A stretch of 40,311 bases of DNA from Lentisphaeria bacterium (lineage in GTDB: Bacteria; Verrucomicrobiota; Lentisphaeria; JABSQK01), in assembly GCA_013215875.1 (NCBI GenBank), contig JABSQK010000307.1:1-40311 (forward strand), written 5' to 3'. This document shows positions 8,481-18,685 of the stretch, one piece after another. The position numbers and the translations under genes are program-made. Position 1 is the first letter of the stretch; each line of letters opens with the position of its first letter. The notes below the pieces were generated by a model. It did not search any database, had not been told where the DNA came from, and saw only the letters and a list, made by a program, of their open reading frames with translations.

Positions 8481-10685
8481 ATGGGTGTTGTAAGCAAAAT
8501 AGTAGTTGTATGTTCGGATGCGTACAGGTCTTCAATTTCTAAATGTCTGGATACGTTACCGGATTTGAACTTTATGTATATTGATGTTGAAGAGCATGTC
8601 GATATACCTGAAGACGCCCTTGCTGTAGTCATATCCTCACTTAATTACGAAGAAAATATTTCCTTTTATAGTCAGCTTAATTTAAATGACCACATTCCAG
8701 TTATCTGTATAAGTGAATTGGGCGAAGATGAAGTGATAAAGCTTCTTAGTAAAGGGATTGATTTTCACCTGGAGCCTTTCCAGATAAGTCGTCTGCCAGT
8801 ACTCATAAATAAATTTCGCAAATTTCATGAGCATTCTGATTTTCACTATATGAATCACCTGCCCTATGTGATTGTTGCTGTCGATCGTTTTCATCAATTG
8901 AAATACATGAATAAGTTGGCCACGACTTATTTTGGGCACTTTTCCAATTTAAAAAAGGTCGATTGGTTTGAGCACTATATCGACCATGATAATGGTATAA
9001 CCGAAGATAGTTTTTTTGAGTTTCTGATTAGTCCTGTGAATGAATTTCATCTTGATTTTCCAATCATAGATATAAATAAAGAATCTGTTGACATGCAGTG
9101 GCGAATATTGAAAATAGAAAATGATGCAGTTTTATTCTGTGCCACAGTCTGCTCTGTGGATGAGAGTAGTCTGGAGCGCATTCATGATCAGGAAATTCTT
9201 TTAGACCAGTCTACAGATGCGGTTTTTGTCTGTGAAAATAATGGTACAATTATTTATATGAATCACACAGTGTCGTTACTCTATGGTTTTGACCCGCATG
9301 AATTAAAGGGACGTACTATCGATGTGCTTTGTCCCAGCAGCGATTATGATGTGTTTGGAGAGATTCACGAACGTGCGTTGAAATCGAGAGAATGGATTGG
9401 TGAAATGAGGCAGGTGGATGTAAATGGAGATGAATTTATTGTCTGCAGTCGCTGGAGTGTAATGAATGAGAGCGGGCATCTTCTAATTACAAATACAGAC
9501 ATGACAGATATGAAAGTGTATGAAGATCATTTTCTTAGAACTCAACGTCTTGAAAGCATTGGAACACTGGCAGGCGGTGTGGCCCACGATTTAAATAATG
9601 TCTTATCGCCTATTATCATGGCGAGCTTTATGCTGCAAATGAAAGTCACTGACAAAAAATCTCAAAAACTATTAAAAACGATTGAGGAAAGTGCGGAAAG
9701 AGGCTCTGAGATTATTAAACAGATTCTTGCTTTTGCGAAGGGTGATGACAATCAACTTGGGGTGGTTCAACCGAAACATATTTTGCGTGAAACATTTAAG
9801 ATTATCTCCAGTACCTTTCCCAAAACCGTTGAAATTATTTCTGATATTCCCAAGGGTTTGTGGACTATTCAGGCAGATGCAGTACAAATTCAACAGATCA
9901 TTTTGAACCTTTGTTTGAATGCCAAAGATGCCATAAACTCGGATGGAAAAATAAATATACATGCCGAGAATATCATAATCGATAAGAACTTTTCCCAGCT
10001 TCATCCTGATGCCGAAGTGGGCCCTTATTTGAAATTAAGCGTGGTTGATAACGGCCATGGAATACTTCCTGACCACAAGGATAAAATCTTTCAGGCATTT
10101 TTTACGACCAAAGAATATGGCCAGGGAACAGGTCTTGGGTTGTCGACGGTGATGACAATCATTAAGCGGCATCATGGCTTTGTCCTGGTCGATAGTCATG
10201 CCGGCTTAGGGACGAATTTTCAGGTGTTTATTCCTGCATTGCCAGAGAACTATTCAGTTGAGAATAACGATATGCTGAGCTTATTTGATGTGAGAAAACA
10301 TGAAGAATGCATCTTATTAATCGATGAAAGCGAGGAACTATTAGAGCTCACAACGGAATTACTTGAAGCCTATGGTTATAGATGTATGCAATCGACAAAT
10401 GCGGCGGAAGCAATCGGGACGTACGTTCAATACCAGGATGAAATAGACCTTGTATTAACAAACCTGCATATGAGCGATATGAATGGCGCTTCTATTTTAA
10501 GAGCGATACGTAAAATAAATGACAAAGCTTTACTGATTGCCAGCGGGCATGACTACACAAAAGAAGTGGGTGAATTATTTAATGCAGCTTTGAAACGTCC
10601 TTACACAGCCAGAAAACTCTTGCAAACAATTAATGACTGTTTAGAAGTCAATTATAACGAGGAAGAAGCGCTCAGCGCTAATTAG
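8481..10685 (+). CDS. PAS-containing hybrid sensor histidine kinase with N- and C-terminal receiver-like domains
   Basis: 734 aa. PAS segment (LLDQSTDAVFVCENNGTIIYMNHTVSLLYGF), HisKA H-box SIGTLAGGVAHDLNNVLSPI, HATPase N-box and G-boxes (NLCLNAKDAI, VVDNGHGI, GQGTGLGLSTV), and a C-terminal receiver-like region ECILLIDESEE...LVLTNLHMSDMNG. Confidence 0.92.
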   Translation: MGVVSKIVVVCSDAYRSSISKCLDTLPDLNFMYIDVEEHVDIPEDALAVVISSLNYEENISFYSQLNLNDHIPVICISELGEDEVIKLLSKGIDFHLEPFQISRLPVLINKFRKFHEHSDFHYMNHLPYVIVAVDRFHQLKYMNKLATTYFGHFSNLKKVDWFEHYIDHDNGITEDSFFEFLISPVNEFHLDFPIIDINKESVDMQWRILKIENDAVLFCATVCSVDESSLERIHDQEILLDQSTDAVFVCENNGTIIYMNHTVSLLYGFDPHELKGRTIDVLCPSSDYDVFGEIHERALKSREWIGEMRQVDVNGDEFIVCSRWSVMNESGHLLITNTDMTDMKVYEDHFLRTQRLESIGTLAGGVAHDLNNVLSPIIMASFMLQMKVTDKKSQKLLKTIEESAERGSEIIKQILAFAKGDDNQLGVVQPKHILRETFKIISSTFPKTVEIISDIPKGLWTIQADAVQIQQIILNLCLNAKDAINSDGKINIHAENIIIDKNFSQLHPDAEVGPYLKLSVVDNGHGILPDHKDKIFQAFFTTKEYGQGTGLGLSTVMTIIKRHHGFVLVDSHAGLGTNFQVFIPALPENYSVENNDMLSLFDVRKHEECILLIDESEELLELTTELLEAYGYRCMQSTNAAEAIGTYVQYQDEIDLVLTNLHMSDMNGASILRAIRKINDKALLIASGHDYTKEVGELFNAALKRPYTARKLLQTINDCLEVNYNEEEALSAN

Positions 10686-10769
10686 TCTGCTTGAATAGCA
10701 AGTGGAAATTCTGAATCGATTTTTCTAAATAGTTGAGAATACTGACGTTTTGTATTTTACTGAATGAAA

Positions 10770-11516
10770 CTATAGAACCGTTTCACCATCAATCATACCA
10801 ATGGATATATCGAGCTCGTCTTTATTTGCTACTCGCTCAATCGCTCCATCTTTAATCCATACAACCCGGTCTGATGACGATAACATTTTCTTATCGTGTG
10901 TCGCTGAAATAATTGTAATATGTAATTCAGTTTTCAATTCCTGAAGCAGGTCGATGACCTGCTGTCCGGTCTTGAGGTCGAGGTTACCAGTTGGTTCGTC
11001 AGCCAGGATAATTTTTGGTTTATTAACGAGTGCTCTGGCAATGGCAATACGCTGCATTTGCCCACCTGAAACTTGTGTGGGTAAATGATCAAGTCTGTGT
11101 CCAAGACCGACACGTGTAAGAACTTCTTTCGCTTCTTCATTTGCCTGGTCAGGGCCGGCGCCTTTGAAAATTCGTGCAATTGCTACATTTTCTAAACAGG
11201 TCATTGTTTCAATGAGATTGAATGACTGAAAGATAAAACCGATACGATTACACCGCACCCATGCGAGTTGTTTGGAATTTAATTCCGACAACCTGAAACC
11301 ATCAATTGATACGTGTCCCTCTGTAGGCGTATCTAGACCACCAATCATATTGAAAAAGGTTGATTTGCCAGAACCGGATGGCCCCATTATTGAGATATAT
11401 TCACCGCGTACAATATCGAGTGTAATGCCACGAAGTGCATGCACTTCAATATCACCCTTGCCATAAACCTTGGTCACATTCTTAGAACTTATGATGATAT
11501 CGTCGTCGTCACTCAT
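10770..11516 (-). CDS. ABC transporter ATP-binding protein (LolD/MacB-type)
   Basis: Walker [10 protein letters not shown], signature [15 protein letters not shown], Walker [13 protein letters not shown]. The start is better placed at [11 protein letters not shown] (11516), forming a 1-nt TAATG overlap with the permease stop. The ORF track extends to 11576. Confidence 0.92.
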   Translation of the reverse strand: MSDDDDIIISSKNVTKVYGKGDIEVHALRGITLDIVRGEYISIMGPSGSGKSTFFNMIGGLDTPTEGHVSIDGFRLSELNSKQLAWVRCNRIGFIFQSFNLIETMTCLENVAIARIFKGAGPDQANEEAKEVLTRVGLGHRLDHLPTQVSGGQMQRIAIARALVNKPKIILADEPTGNLDLKTGQQVIDLLQELKTELHITIISATHDKKMLSSSDRVVWIKDGAIERVANKDELDISIGMIDGETVL

Positions 11517-12190
11517 TATTCTTCCACTCGCATTGCTTCTACCGGCTCTTTTTTCGCTGCAACAATTGCCGGCCAAATTGCCGCCACAACAGAGATTATT
11601 GTACCAATTAAAAAACTGAGTATTACCGCAAAAAATATCGCAGCAAAAGGGAAGTCAATAAATACGAATTTTCCATAGTAAAAGAGATTCAGGACAATAG
11701 AAACGCAAAAACCGAGGGCTATACCCAATACGGTTCCTACGACACCTTGCAGGGATGATTCTATAAAATAACTTTTTATGATGAATGAATCCAGCGCTCC
11801 CAAACACTTGAGTGTACCAATTTCTTTGATACGTTCGGTAACACTCATAAGCATAGCATTTATAATCCCCACGAGGCAGATTAATAAACTCAAGCCAATA
11901 AGTAGAAATATCATCGTGTCTGTTTCGCCGGAGGAATATGCAATAATATCGACACTATTTTTTTGAAGTAGGCGTATCAAGGCATCACTATTTTGTGCAA
12001 CAAGGGCTTTCAAGATGCTTTCATTCATTAACATATAGGTTAAAAAGGCAATACCGAGTATGACACCAAACATGGTAATGAGACTGCGTAGAAAGCGACG
12101 TTTTAAGCCAGCAACACTGACATCAAAAATAACCTTCCAGGGAACTGAGCCCAGTTCCTCAATTTCGCTTAATTTATCATTTTCAGCCAT
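11516..12190 (-). CDS. Compact FtsX-like ABC transporter permease
   Basis: 224 aa. Four apparent TM segments and the FtsX-like signature [55 protein letters not shown]. No large periplasmic domain. Confidence 0.88.
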   Translation of the reverse strand: MAENDKLSEIEELGSVPWKVIFDVSVAGLKRRFLRSLITMFGVILGIAFLTYMLMNESILKALVAQNSDALIRLLQKNSVDIIAYSSGETDTMIFLLIGLSLLICLVGIINAMLMSVTERIKEIGTLKCLGALDSFIIKSYFIESSLQGVVGTVLGIALGFCVSIVLNLFYYGKFVFIDFPFAAIFFAVILSFLIGTIISVVAAIWPAIVAAKKEPVEAMRVEE

Positions 12191-12933
12191 TATTCAATGC
12201 TCCCAATAGCGATATCGAGATCGGCACGTTCTTCCAAGCGTGCAGCCTTACCATCGCGGATCCATAAGATTCGGTTTGATGCATCGAGCATCTTCATATC
12301 ATGGGTTGCAGAAATAATGGTGATGTTGTGTTCATCTCTTAAGCGGACTAATAAATTGATAATTTCTTCGCCTGTTTTATCATCGAGGTTGGCAGTGGGT
12401 TCGTCAGCCAGGATTATAACCGGGTCATTTGCCAGTGCTCTGGCGATTGCCACGCGTTGTTGCTGGCCCCCGGAGAGTTCGTATGGGCGATGAAAGATAC
12501 GATCTCCCAAGCCGACCAGATCCAGAATATGGCGGCCTTTTTCCCGGGCATCATCTTGAGACATGCCTGCGAAGATCATCGGCAATGTAATGTTTTCCAA
12601 TGCAGTGAGAACGGGGAGGATATTGTAGCTTTGGAAAATATAGCCGATTTTGTGGCAGCGCATCCATGCAAGTTCAAAGCTGTCGAGTTGGGCCACATCG
12701 ATTTCATCGATAAAAACCATGCCTGAAGTTGGTGAGTCGATTCCGCCAATCATATTGAACAAGGTGGATTTTCCAGAGCCAGACGGACCCATTATCGCCA
12801 GGTACTCACCTCGATAAATATCGATTGTGACACCATCAAGAGCCTTGGTGACATTGTCGCCCTCACCATAGTAGCGCTTCACATCAATTGCCCGTATAAC
12901 GATGTCTTTAAATTCGTCTTCTGTCTTTGTCAT
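12190..12933 (-). CDS. ABC transporter ATP-binding protein (LolD/MacB-type)
   Basis: Walker [38 protein letters not shown]. Likely start at MTKTEDEF (12933) rather than 13002. TAATG junction with the permease. Confidence 0.92.
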   Translation of the reverse strand: MTKTEDEFKDIVIRAIDVKRYYGEGDNVTKALDGVTIDIYRGEYLAIMGPSGSGKSTLFNMIGGIDSPTSGMVFIDEIDVAQLDSFELAWMRCHKIGYIFQSYNILPVLTALENITLPMIFAGMSQDDAREKGRHILDLVGLGDRIFHRPYELSGGQQQRVAIARALANDPVIILADEPTANLDDKTGEEIINLLVRLRDEHNITIISATHDMKMLDASNRILWIRDGKAARLEERADLDIAIGSIE

Positions 12934-13168
12934 CTTAACCAGTTGAATGTATCTAATTAGTCTGTGAAAATCTGAAAATACCCGCAATATTAGTGAGTTC
13001 AACCTTCAATTGGAGAATAGTGAAATAAAACGTAGTTTCACTGGTTTCAAAGCAGCGATATTACTGTGCCTTGTCGTGGCTTATTCGGGTGATTGGAAAT
13101 AGCGATTTTCGGGCATCTTTTGAGCGAGAGATACATTTAATTGATAGTCCCAGTAAATTCGTGTTTAA

Positions 13169-13801
13169 TTAGCGGCCTGTAATCCATTCTGATTCAAACC
13201 AGGTAATTTTGTATGTCGCACGGATATGTACACCCCACTGCGATTCAACAAACTTTTGAAGCTCTTTAAAGCCCCATAGCATGGTATGGTATGCTTCTCC
13301 TTCAGCAAGCTCAACAATGCCACCTCGTTTTTCCACATGGGCAATGCCTGTTGTATAGGCGACACGTTGGAGGACGAGGAGAAAGAAAAAATAGATCGTG
13401 GGTAATTTTCCCAGTTCGATCAGGAAATTTATATAGCGACAATGCAGAAATTCTTCTTCTGTTGTTTCTTCGGTGACTTCAATTGTTTCATAGTCCTGTA
13501 TCTCATTATAAAGTTTGAAGACAGAGAGCGGGTGCACTTTGAAAATATTTGTTTTGGTACTGTAATCGGCCTGCCATGAAGGGATCTTTTTCTTCTCTAA
13601 CCCTGATATAAACACCAATTCTGATACATCGGCAATGTGTTCTTTCACAAATAATGTAAGAATTGCGCCGGCAATTTCTACATCATTTGCCTTGTCACAA
13701 AGATCATCAATTTTTTCTAAAGTGTCTTCGTTCCCTTTTAAATAGGAATTTGAAAATTTTTCAAGTTGAGCCCAAGTGCTCTTTAAAGTTCGTTTTGCCA
13801 T
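13169..13801 (-). CDS. Hypothetical protein
   Basis: 210 aa ORF, no recognised family. Confidence 0.65.
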   Translation of the reverse strand: MAKRTLKSTWAQLEKFSNSYLKGNEDTLEKIDDLCDKANDVEIAGAILTLFVKEHIADVSELVFISGLEKKKIPSWQADYSTKTNIFKVHPLSVFKLYNEIQDYETIEVTEETTEEEFLHCRYINFLIELGKLPTIYFFFLLVLQRVAYTTGIAHVEKRGGIVELAEGEAYHTMLWGFKELQKFVESQWGVHIRATYKITWFESEWITGR

Positions 13802-13872
13802 AGTATCCTTTTTAGCTAATCAAGCACTATATCAAAACAGTAGGAATTTACCAATGCGTTTGGAACATTGAT

Positions 13873-14577
13873 ATGAAATACCCGGAACCCTTGATAAAAG
13901 CGCGTATAATTAAACGCTATAAACGCTTTTTAGCCGATGTCGAGCTCGAAGATAAAACAGTAATTACTGTGCATTGCCCGAATTCCGGCAGCATGAAAAC
14001 ATGTTGGGAAGAAGGCTGGGATGTACGCATTAGCGATAGTAAAAATCCCAAACGCAAGTTGCAATATACTCTGGAGATGACCCATAATGGCAGCTGCTGG
14101 ATCTGTGTGAATACACAAATTCCCAATAAAATTGCCCTCGAAGCAATTACTGATAAACGCATTCCCGGTTTAGAGGATTACGATACGATACGGACAGAAG
14201 TGAAATATGGCAAAAACAGCCGAATCGATTTACTGACAGAAAAAGATGGCAGGAAAACATTCATTGAAGTGAAAAATGTAACCTTGCTGGGCGATGATGG
14301 CAATTACCAGTTTCCAGATGGTGTAAGTGCCCGGGGTTTGAAGCACCTTAATGAATTAATCGATCAGGTAAAGGACGGCCAACGCTCTGTTATGCTATAC
14401 GTTATAAATCGATCCGACGGCTCTATTTTTAAGGCAGCAAAGGACATTGATCCTGACTATAGTGAGGGCCTTCAAAGAGCCTATGCAGCAGGAGTGGAAG
14501 TCATTTGCTGCCAGTCACGTGTCAGTCCTGAGGAAATCGAACTGACCGGTCAATTAATCGACTTTGAGATTGAGTAA
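13873..14577 (+). CDS. sfsA: DNA/RNA nuclease SfsA (sugar fermentation stimulation protein)
   Basis: 234 aa. KARIIKRYKRFLADVELEDKTVITVHCPNSGSMKTC, YGKNSRIDLLTEKDGRKTFIEVKNVTL, FPDGVSARGLKHLNELI. Confidence 0.95.
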   Translation: MKYPEPLIKARIIKRYKRFLADVELEDKTVITVHCPNSGSMKTCWEEGWDVRISDSKNPKRKLQYTLEMTHNGSCWICVNTQIPNKIALEAITDKRIPGLEDYDTIRTEVKYGKNSRIDLLTEKDGRKTFIEVKNVTLLGDDGNYQFPDGVSARGLKHLNELIDQVKDGQRSVMLYVINRSDGSIFKAAKDIDPDYSEGLQRAYAAGVEVICCQSRVSPEEIELTGQLIDFEIE

Positions 14578-14664
14578 TTCTCAGCAAACCGTCATGAAAA
14601 CCCACTGCCTTGAGCTGACATAAACGACATGTAATCCCGTCTAAAAATATAAAAAGGATTATTC

Positions 14665-15000
14665 ATGGATACAGAACGTGTCACAAAAGATGAACGCAAC
14701 TTCGCCCTCCTTTCCCATATTGGTTCTCTTTTTGCACCCATCCTGGCACCACTTGTTGTCTGGTTGATCAAAAAAGAAGAATCTGAATTTGTGGAAGAAC
14801 ATAGTAAAGAAAGCCTCAATGCAAGTATCAGCGTCAGCATTTATATGCTTATTTGTTTACCTTTATTTTTCGTACTCATCGGTATTCCGCTATTCTTTGT
14901 TGTATGGATTTGTTTTATTATTTTTACCATTCAGGCTACAATGGAAGCGTCAAAAGGGGACTATTATCAATATCCGATGATTATTCGTTTCGTTCAATAA
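14665..15000 (+). CDS. DUF4870 domain-containing small membrane protein
   Basis: 111 aa. DERNFALLSHIGSLFAPILAPLVVWLIKKEESEFVEEHSKESLNASIS matches the DUF4870 pattern. Confidence 0.85.
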   Translation: MDTERVTKDERNFALLSHIGSLFAPILAPLVVWLIKKEESEFVEEHSKESLNASISVSIYMLICLPLFFVLIGIPLFFVVWICFIIFTIQATMEASKGDYYQYPMIIRFVQ

Positions 15001-15044
15001 TTAATATAAAGTATGAATGGGTATTTGGGGTAAAAATTGAGAGT

Positions 15045-15362
15045 TTAGGCGAGCAGAGAAATATGTTGCCCAGTAATTTGATCGGGATTATAATTCAGGG
15101 TTAATTTGCGCCCACGATTATCATAGACCGAAAGCTTCATGATTTTTTGCTCGACCTGCTCCATTTCCTGAATGCGGCTTTCACTTAGAGCCTGGGAATC
15201 TTCCAATCGATCTTCTTTCAAATAGGAGAAAGCGATTGGGCCAAGATTAAACTGCAGGTGTTCTGTCGAGGACTGAACGACCTGCCGCTGCTGTTCGCGA
15301 AACTGATGATCGCGAACTGCTAAGCTTTGATTTTGTACCACCATAGTATTTTCAAGCTGCAT
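15045..15362 (-). CDS. Hypothetical protein
   Basis: 105 aa Gln/Glu-rich ORF, no recognised family. Confidence 0.5.
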   Translation of the reverse strand: MQLENTMVVQNQSLAVRDHQFREQQRQVVQSSTEHLQFNLGPIAFSYLKEDRLEDSQALSESRIQEMEQVEQKIMKLSVYDNRGRKLTLNYNPDQITGQHISLLA

Positions 15363-15475
15363 ATTGTTTCCGTATATTCTTCTTTAAACACAATCATCTA
15401 AAATTGACATATTACAAGATTCATTTAAACTTTATTTTATTTTAATTGTTTTAACAATAAAAGTTTTACCAAATA

Positions 15476-16297
15476 TTATTTTTCCGCCTCAAAAATTGTA
15501 GGAAATGGGTTGCTTAGGGCATCTGAATATAGGGTCATTAATTCGATTTTTCCAAGATGCGGGCACTTTTGCATGGCTCGTGTCTCATATTTAAATGCAC
15601 ATTTAAGATTATAGGACTTTTGCAGGTATTTTGCTAGGTCGACGCGATTGATTGCCGGAGCTGCAATGTGGCGGATGCCACAGATTTCACTTTCTGCATA
15701 GTCCATAATGAGCCTGCAAAGGGCATTTGTATACACGGCAGAGCGTGATTCGTCCTCTATGATGGTCATGGGCAATTGCTGAGAAGCACGGTATTTTAGC
15801 CAATCCAAATGACCGCTTCTTCCGTTAATTGATGGACCTATAGGCAAGCCAAAGCGTATAACAAGCGAGTTTCTGTTTTCCTGGACGCGAGTTTCAGCAG
15901 CTACCCGGCTTTTTCCATAGACAGATATGGGGCAGGGTAGGGAGTCTTCTGTATAGCTTCCATCTGCACCAAAAACATGATCGGATGACATATAGATAAA
16001 GCGCACCGATTGAGGTAATTCGTTGAGCATTCTCTCAATATGTGCAACATTTATCTCTTGAGCCCAGGCTGGATTTGTTTCACATTGCTCCACATCGCAT
16101 ACCGCATGGCAATAAATGATGTGACTGGGCTGATATTTCGCAATAATTGAGCGAATCCAGCTTGTTGATTCGAGCTCAAGCTGTTGCCAATTATTTTGAG
16201 GTGATTTATTTGGGGGAATAAAAGGGATTAAGTCAGGGTAGTTGATTGCCAGGTTGTAGCCACAAATTGAGCTCGCTCCGAATAGAAGCGCTTTCAC
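15476..16297 (-). CDS. NAD-dependent epimerase / RmlD-like sugar nucleotide reductase
   Basis: 273 aa. LLFGASSICGYNLA, RFIYMSSDHVFGADGSYTEDSLPCPISVYGKSRVAAETRV resemble the SDR-extended YxxxK region. Confidence 0.82.
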   Translation of the reverse strand: MKALLFGASSICGYNLAINYPDLIPFIPPNKSPQNNWQQLELESTSWIRSIIAKYQPSHIIYCHAVCDVEQCETNPAWAQEINVAHIERMLNELPQSVRFIYMSSDHVFGADGSYTEDSLPCPISVYGKSRVAAETRVQENRNSLVIRFGLPIGPSINGRSGHLDWLKYRASQQLPMTIIEDESRSAVYTNALCRLIMDYAESEICGIRHIAAPAINRVDLAKYLQKSYNLKCAFKYETRAMQKCPHLGKIELMTLYSDALSNPFPTIFEAEK

Positions 16298-17628
16298 GAT
16301 TGAATTAAAGCAGAAATATCGAGCATGGAAATGGTCTCACGTTCCCAATCTTTATAGTTGCTGATGAAAACGGGTCCCTTTTGGGGGTCTTTTGCCAAGC
16401 GGCCATGACTGCCTTTTACAAACGATGTATCTAGGGGTATGGCGTTCATCTGGTAGCGCATGCCTATCTTTTTTCGAGCTAAAGCCAATCCGGCGCGTTT
16501 TTTACCGCCTTTAGGATCAAAGAAGAGTTCACGGGGGTCATAGCCCGGTTTATTGTGAATATCGATGGTATTGGCAAAATCCGGTCGGTCCTGATCATTT
16601 AACCAATAATCATATGTAAACCAGTTCTCTTCATCGGCAATGGCAATTAATTCGCCAGATCGGGCATGATTTACGCCCATTTCAGCTTTTCCATCGCTAT
16701 CCAGGACACGCGCTACACCTGATATGCCCTGTAGCAATGTGCGTACTTTTGAGCTTGTTTCATCATCTTTGCAGTAAATATGAGCAATTTGATGATCCAC
16801 AACGGCAAATGCAGCGCTGCTACCAAAGTCGATCAACTCGCCAGTGGCATTTTTCATGACGGATAAGAATCCTGCTTCCCGCAGGTAAACGTTCAAGGAA
16901 ATGGCATGTTTCACGTCCTCAATGCCATATTCACTGGCAACAATAATCCGGCAGTCTTTTTCCTGAAAATGCTGCAAAATAATATCGATGATGTCATCGA
17001 GCTCTTTCAGGTTGCGAATGAGCGTTTCAGCATCGTTTCCGAAGCGTTGCAGGTCATAATCCAAATGGGGTAGATAGCAGAGCCCCAGATCGGGGTTTGT
17101 GAGGTCAAATGCCGTGCAAAAGCTTTCGGCGATCCATTTCGACGAACGACTATCGGCTAAGGGTCCCCAAAAGTTGAAAAAAGGGAATTCGCCATGTTTT
17201 TCGTTTAATTGCTGCTTTAAGTCATGCGGATATGTATAAATATCCGGGCTTTTTCGTCCATCGCTATGGTAAGCTGGGCGTGGGGTTACAGTTGCGCTCA
17301 CATCCGTATTCATTGCATACCAGAAGAAATGTTTTAAGACAGACATGTCCTTACTTTGCCAGAGCAGTGGGGCATCAATTAGTCGCTGGCTTTGGCGCCA
17401 GAGCCAGCCTTCGCCGAGCTCACGAAAATACCAGCCATTGCCTACAATGCCGTGTTCTGAGGCTGTTTTTCCCGTAAGCATGGATGTTTGTGCAGTCGTT
17501 GTCAGGGCGGGAAACACACCTTCCATTGGGCAAATAAAACCGCCGTCACTGAAGGCTTTCAGTTTTGGCATACGCGAATCGACCATATCAGGTGTCAGGC
17601 CAACAGTATTTATTAGGATCGTTTTCAT
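16294..17628 (-). CDS. Alkaline phosphatase superfamily / nucleotide pyrophosphatase-phosphodiesterase-like protein
   Basis: 444 aa. FPALTTTAQTSMLTGKTASEHGIVGNGWYFRELGEGWLWRQSQRLI and C-terminal SHGR resemble the type I phosphodiesterase family. 4-nt overlap with the downstream epimerase. Confidence 0.83.
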   Translation of the reverse strand: MKTILINTVGLTPDMVDSRMPKLKAFSDGGFICPMEGVFPALTTTAQTSMLTGKTASEHGIVGNGWYFRELGEGWLWRQSQRLIDAPLLWQSKDMSVLKHFFWYAMNTDVSATVTPRPAYHSDGRKSPDIYTYPHDLKQQLNEKHGEFPFFNFWGPLADSRSSKWIAESFCTAFDLTNPDLGLCYLPHLDYDLQRFGNDAETLIRNLKELDDIIDIILQHFQEKDCRIIVASEYGIEDVKHAISLNVYLREAGFLSVMKNATGELIDFGSSAAFAVVDHQIAHIYCKDDETSSKVRTLLQGISGVARVLDSDGKAEMGVNHARSGELIAIADEENWFTYDYWLNDQDRPDFANTIDIHNKPGYDPRELFFDPKGGKKRAGLALARKKIGMRYQMNAIPLDTSFVKGSHGRLAKDPQKGPVFISNYKDWERETISMLDISALIQS

Positions 17629-17705
17629 ATGAAGCTACTATGTCCTCAAAACAAGAATTAACTAATGATATTCGCTAAATTGATCGTCTCTAAATGATTT
17701 ACATC

Positions 17706-17735
17706 TTGACAAAGATATTTTATCAACTATTATAA
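17706..17735 (+). promoter_or_regulatory. Candidate sigma70-type promoter for the moxR operon
   Basis: TTGACA (17706-17711), 18-nt spacer, TTATAA (17730-17735), just upstream of the ATG at 17756. Confidence 0.45.
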
Positions 17736-17755
17736 AATCATTATAAAGAGTTACT

Positions 17756-18682
17756 ATGCAACTAGACATTAAGACAAATGATAAACTTGATCAACTGCGT
17801 GCCATTCTTAATACTCACATTATTGGCAATTCCTTCCAAATAGATTTATCTTTAACCAGTTTAATTGCCGGCGGACACATCTTAATTCAAGGCAATCCGG
17901 GTACAGGGAAAACCTCCTTTGCCAAGCTTCTTTCCGATATGATTCGTTGCAATTATAAGCGCATCCAATTCACTCCTGATTTACTGCCAGCGGATATTCT
18001 GGGATTTTCCATGTTTAACCAGAAAAACCAGGATTTTGAGTTCATTGAAGGACCCGTTTTTACAAATATTTTATTGGCCGATGAGATCAACCGTACCACT
18101 CCGCGGATTCAAAGTGCGCTTCTCGAGGCGATGAATGAAAAACAGGTTACCATCGATGGAAAAACCCGTCAGCTCTCAGACCTGTTTTTTGTTATTGCCA
18201 CCCAGAACCATTTTCATACGACAGGAACATACCCACTTCCAGAATCTCAGCTCGACCGTTTTCTTATCTCCTTTGAAATGAATTTGGCCAATGCGGAAAC
18301 AAATGCAGAGATCTTACGCCTGCATTTATCTCAGGAAAATACCCCAGAAGCTGTCATAAGTGAAGCAGATGTTTTAAGCTGGCAGGAATCCTGCCGAAAT
18401 ATGACAGTGAGTGATACATTGGTTGATTATCTTGGACGTCTTGGTGAAGCCTGTAATAATGATAAGTCCTTTCGTACGAGCATTTCCAGTCGTGCGCTCC
18501 TGGCACTCATGCGTGCATCACAGGCCTGGGCATTTTTAAATGAACAAACGGCCGTCTACCCGGAAGATGTTAAACTCTTGATGCCCTTTGTATTTGCGCA
18601 TCGTTTACAACTTAAGGCAGGCAATAAAAACTTCACTGTTCATGACCGATTGGATGAGATTCTAAAACAAACAGAAATCTAA
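17756..18682 (+). CDS. MoxR-family AAA+ ATPase
   Basis: 308 aa. IQGNPGTGKTSFAKLLSDMI, LLPADILGFSMFNQ, ILLADEINRTTPRIQSALLEAMNEKQVTIDG, IATQNHFHTTGTYPLPESQLDRFL. Confidence 0.95.
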   Translation: MQLDIKTNDKLDQLRAILNTHIIGNSFQIDLSLTSLIAGGHILIQGNPGTGKTSFAKLLSDMIRCNYKRIQFTPDLLPADILGFSMFNQKNQDFEFIEGPVFTNILLADEINRTTPRIQSALLEAMNEKQVTIDGKTRQLSDLFFVIATQNHFHTTGTYPLPESQLDRFLISFEMNLANAETNAEILRLHLSQENTPEAVISEADVLSWQESCRNMTVSDTLVDYLGRLGEACNNDKSFRTSISSRALLALMRASQAWAFLNEQTAVYPEDVKLLMPFVFAHRLQLKAGNKNFTVHDRLDEILKQTEI

Positions 18683-18685
18683 ATC

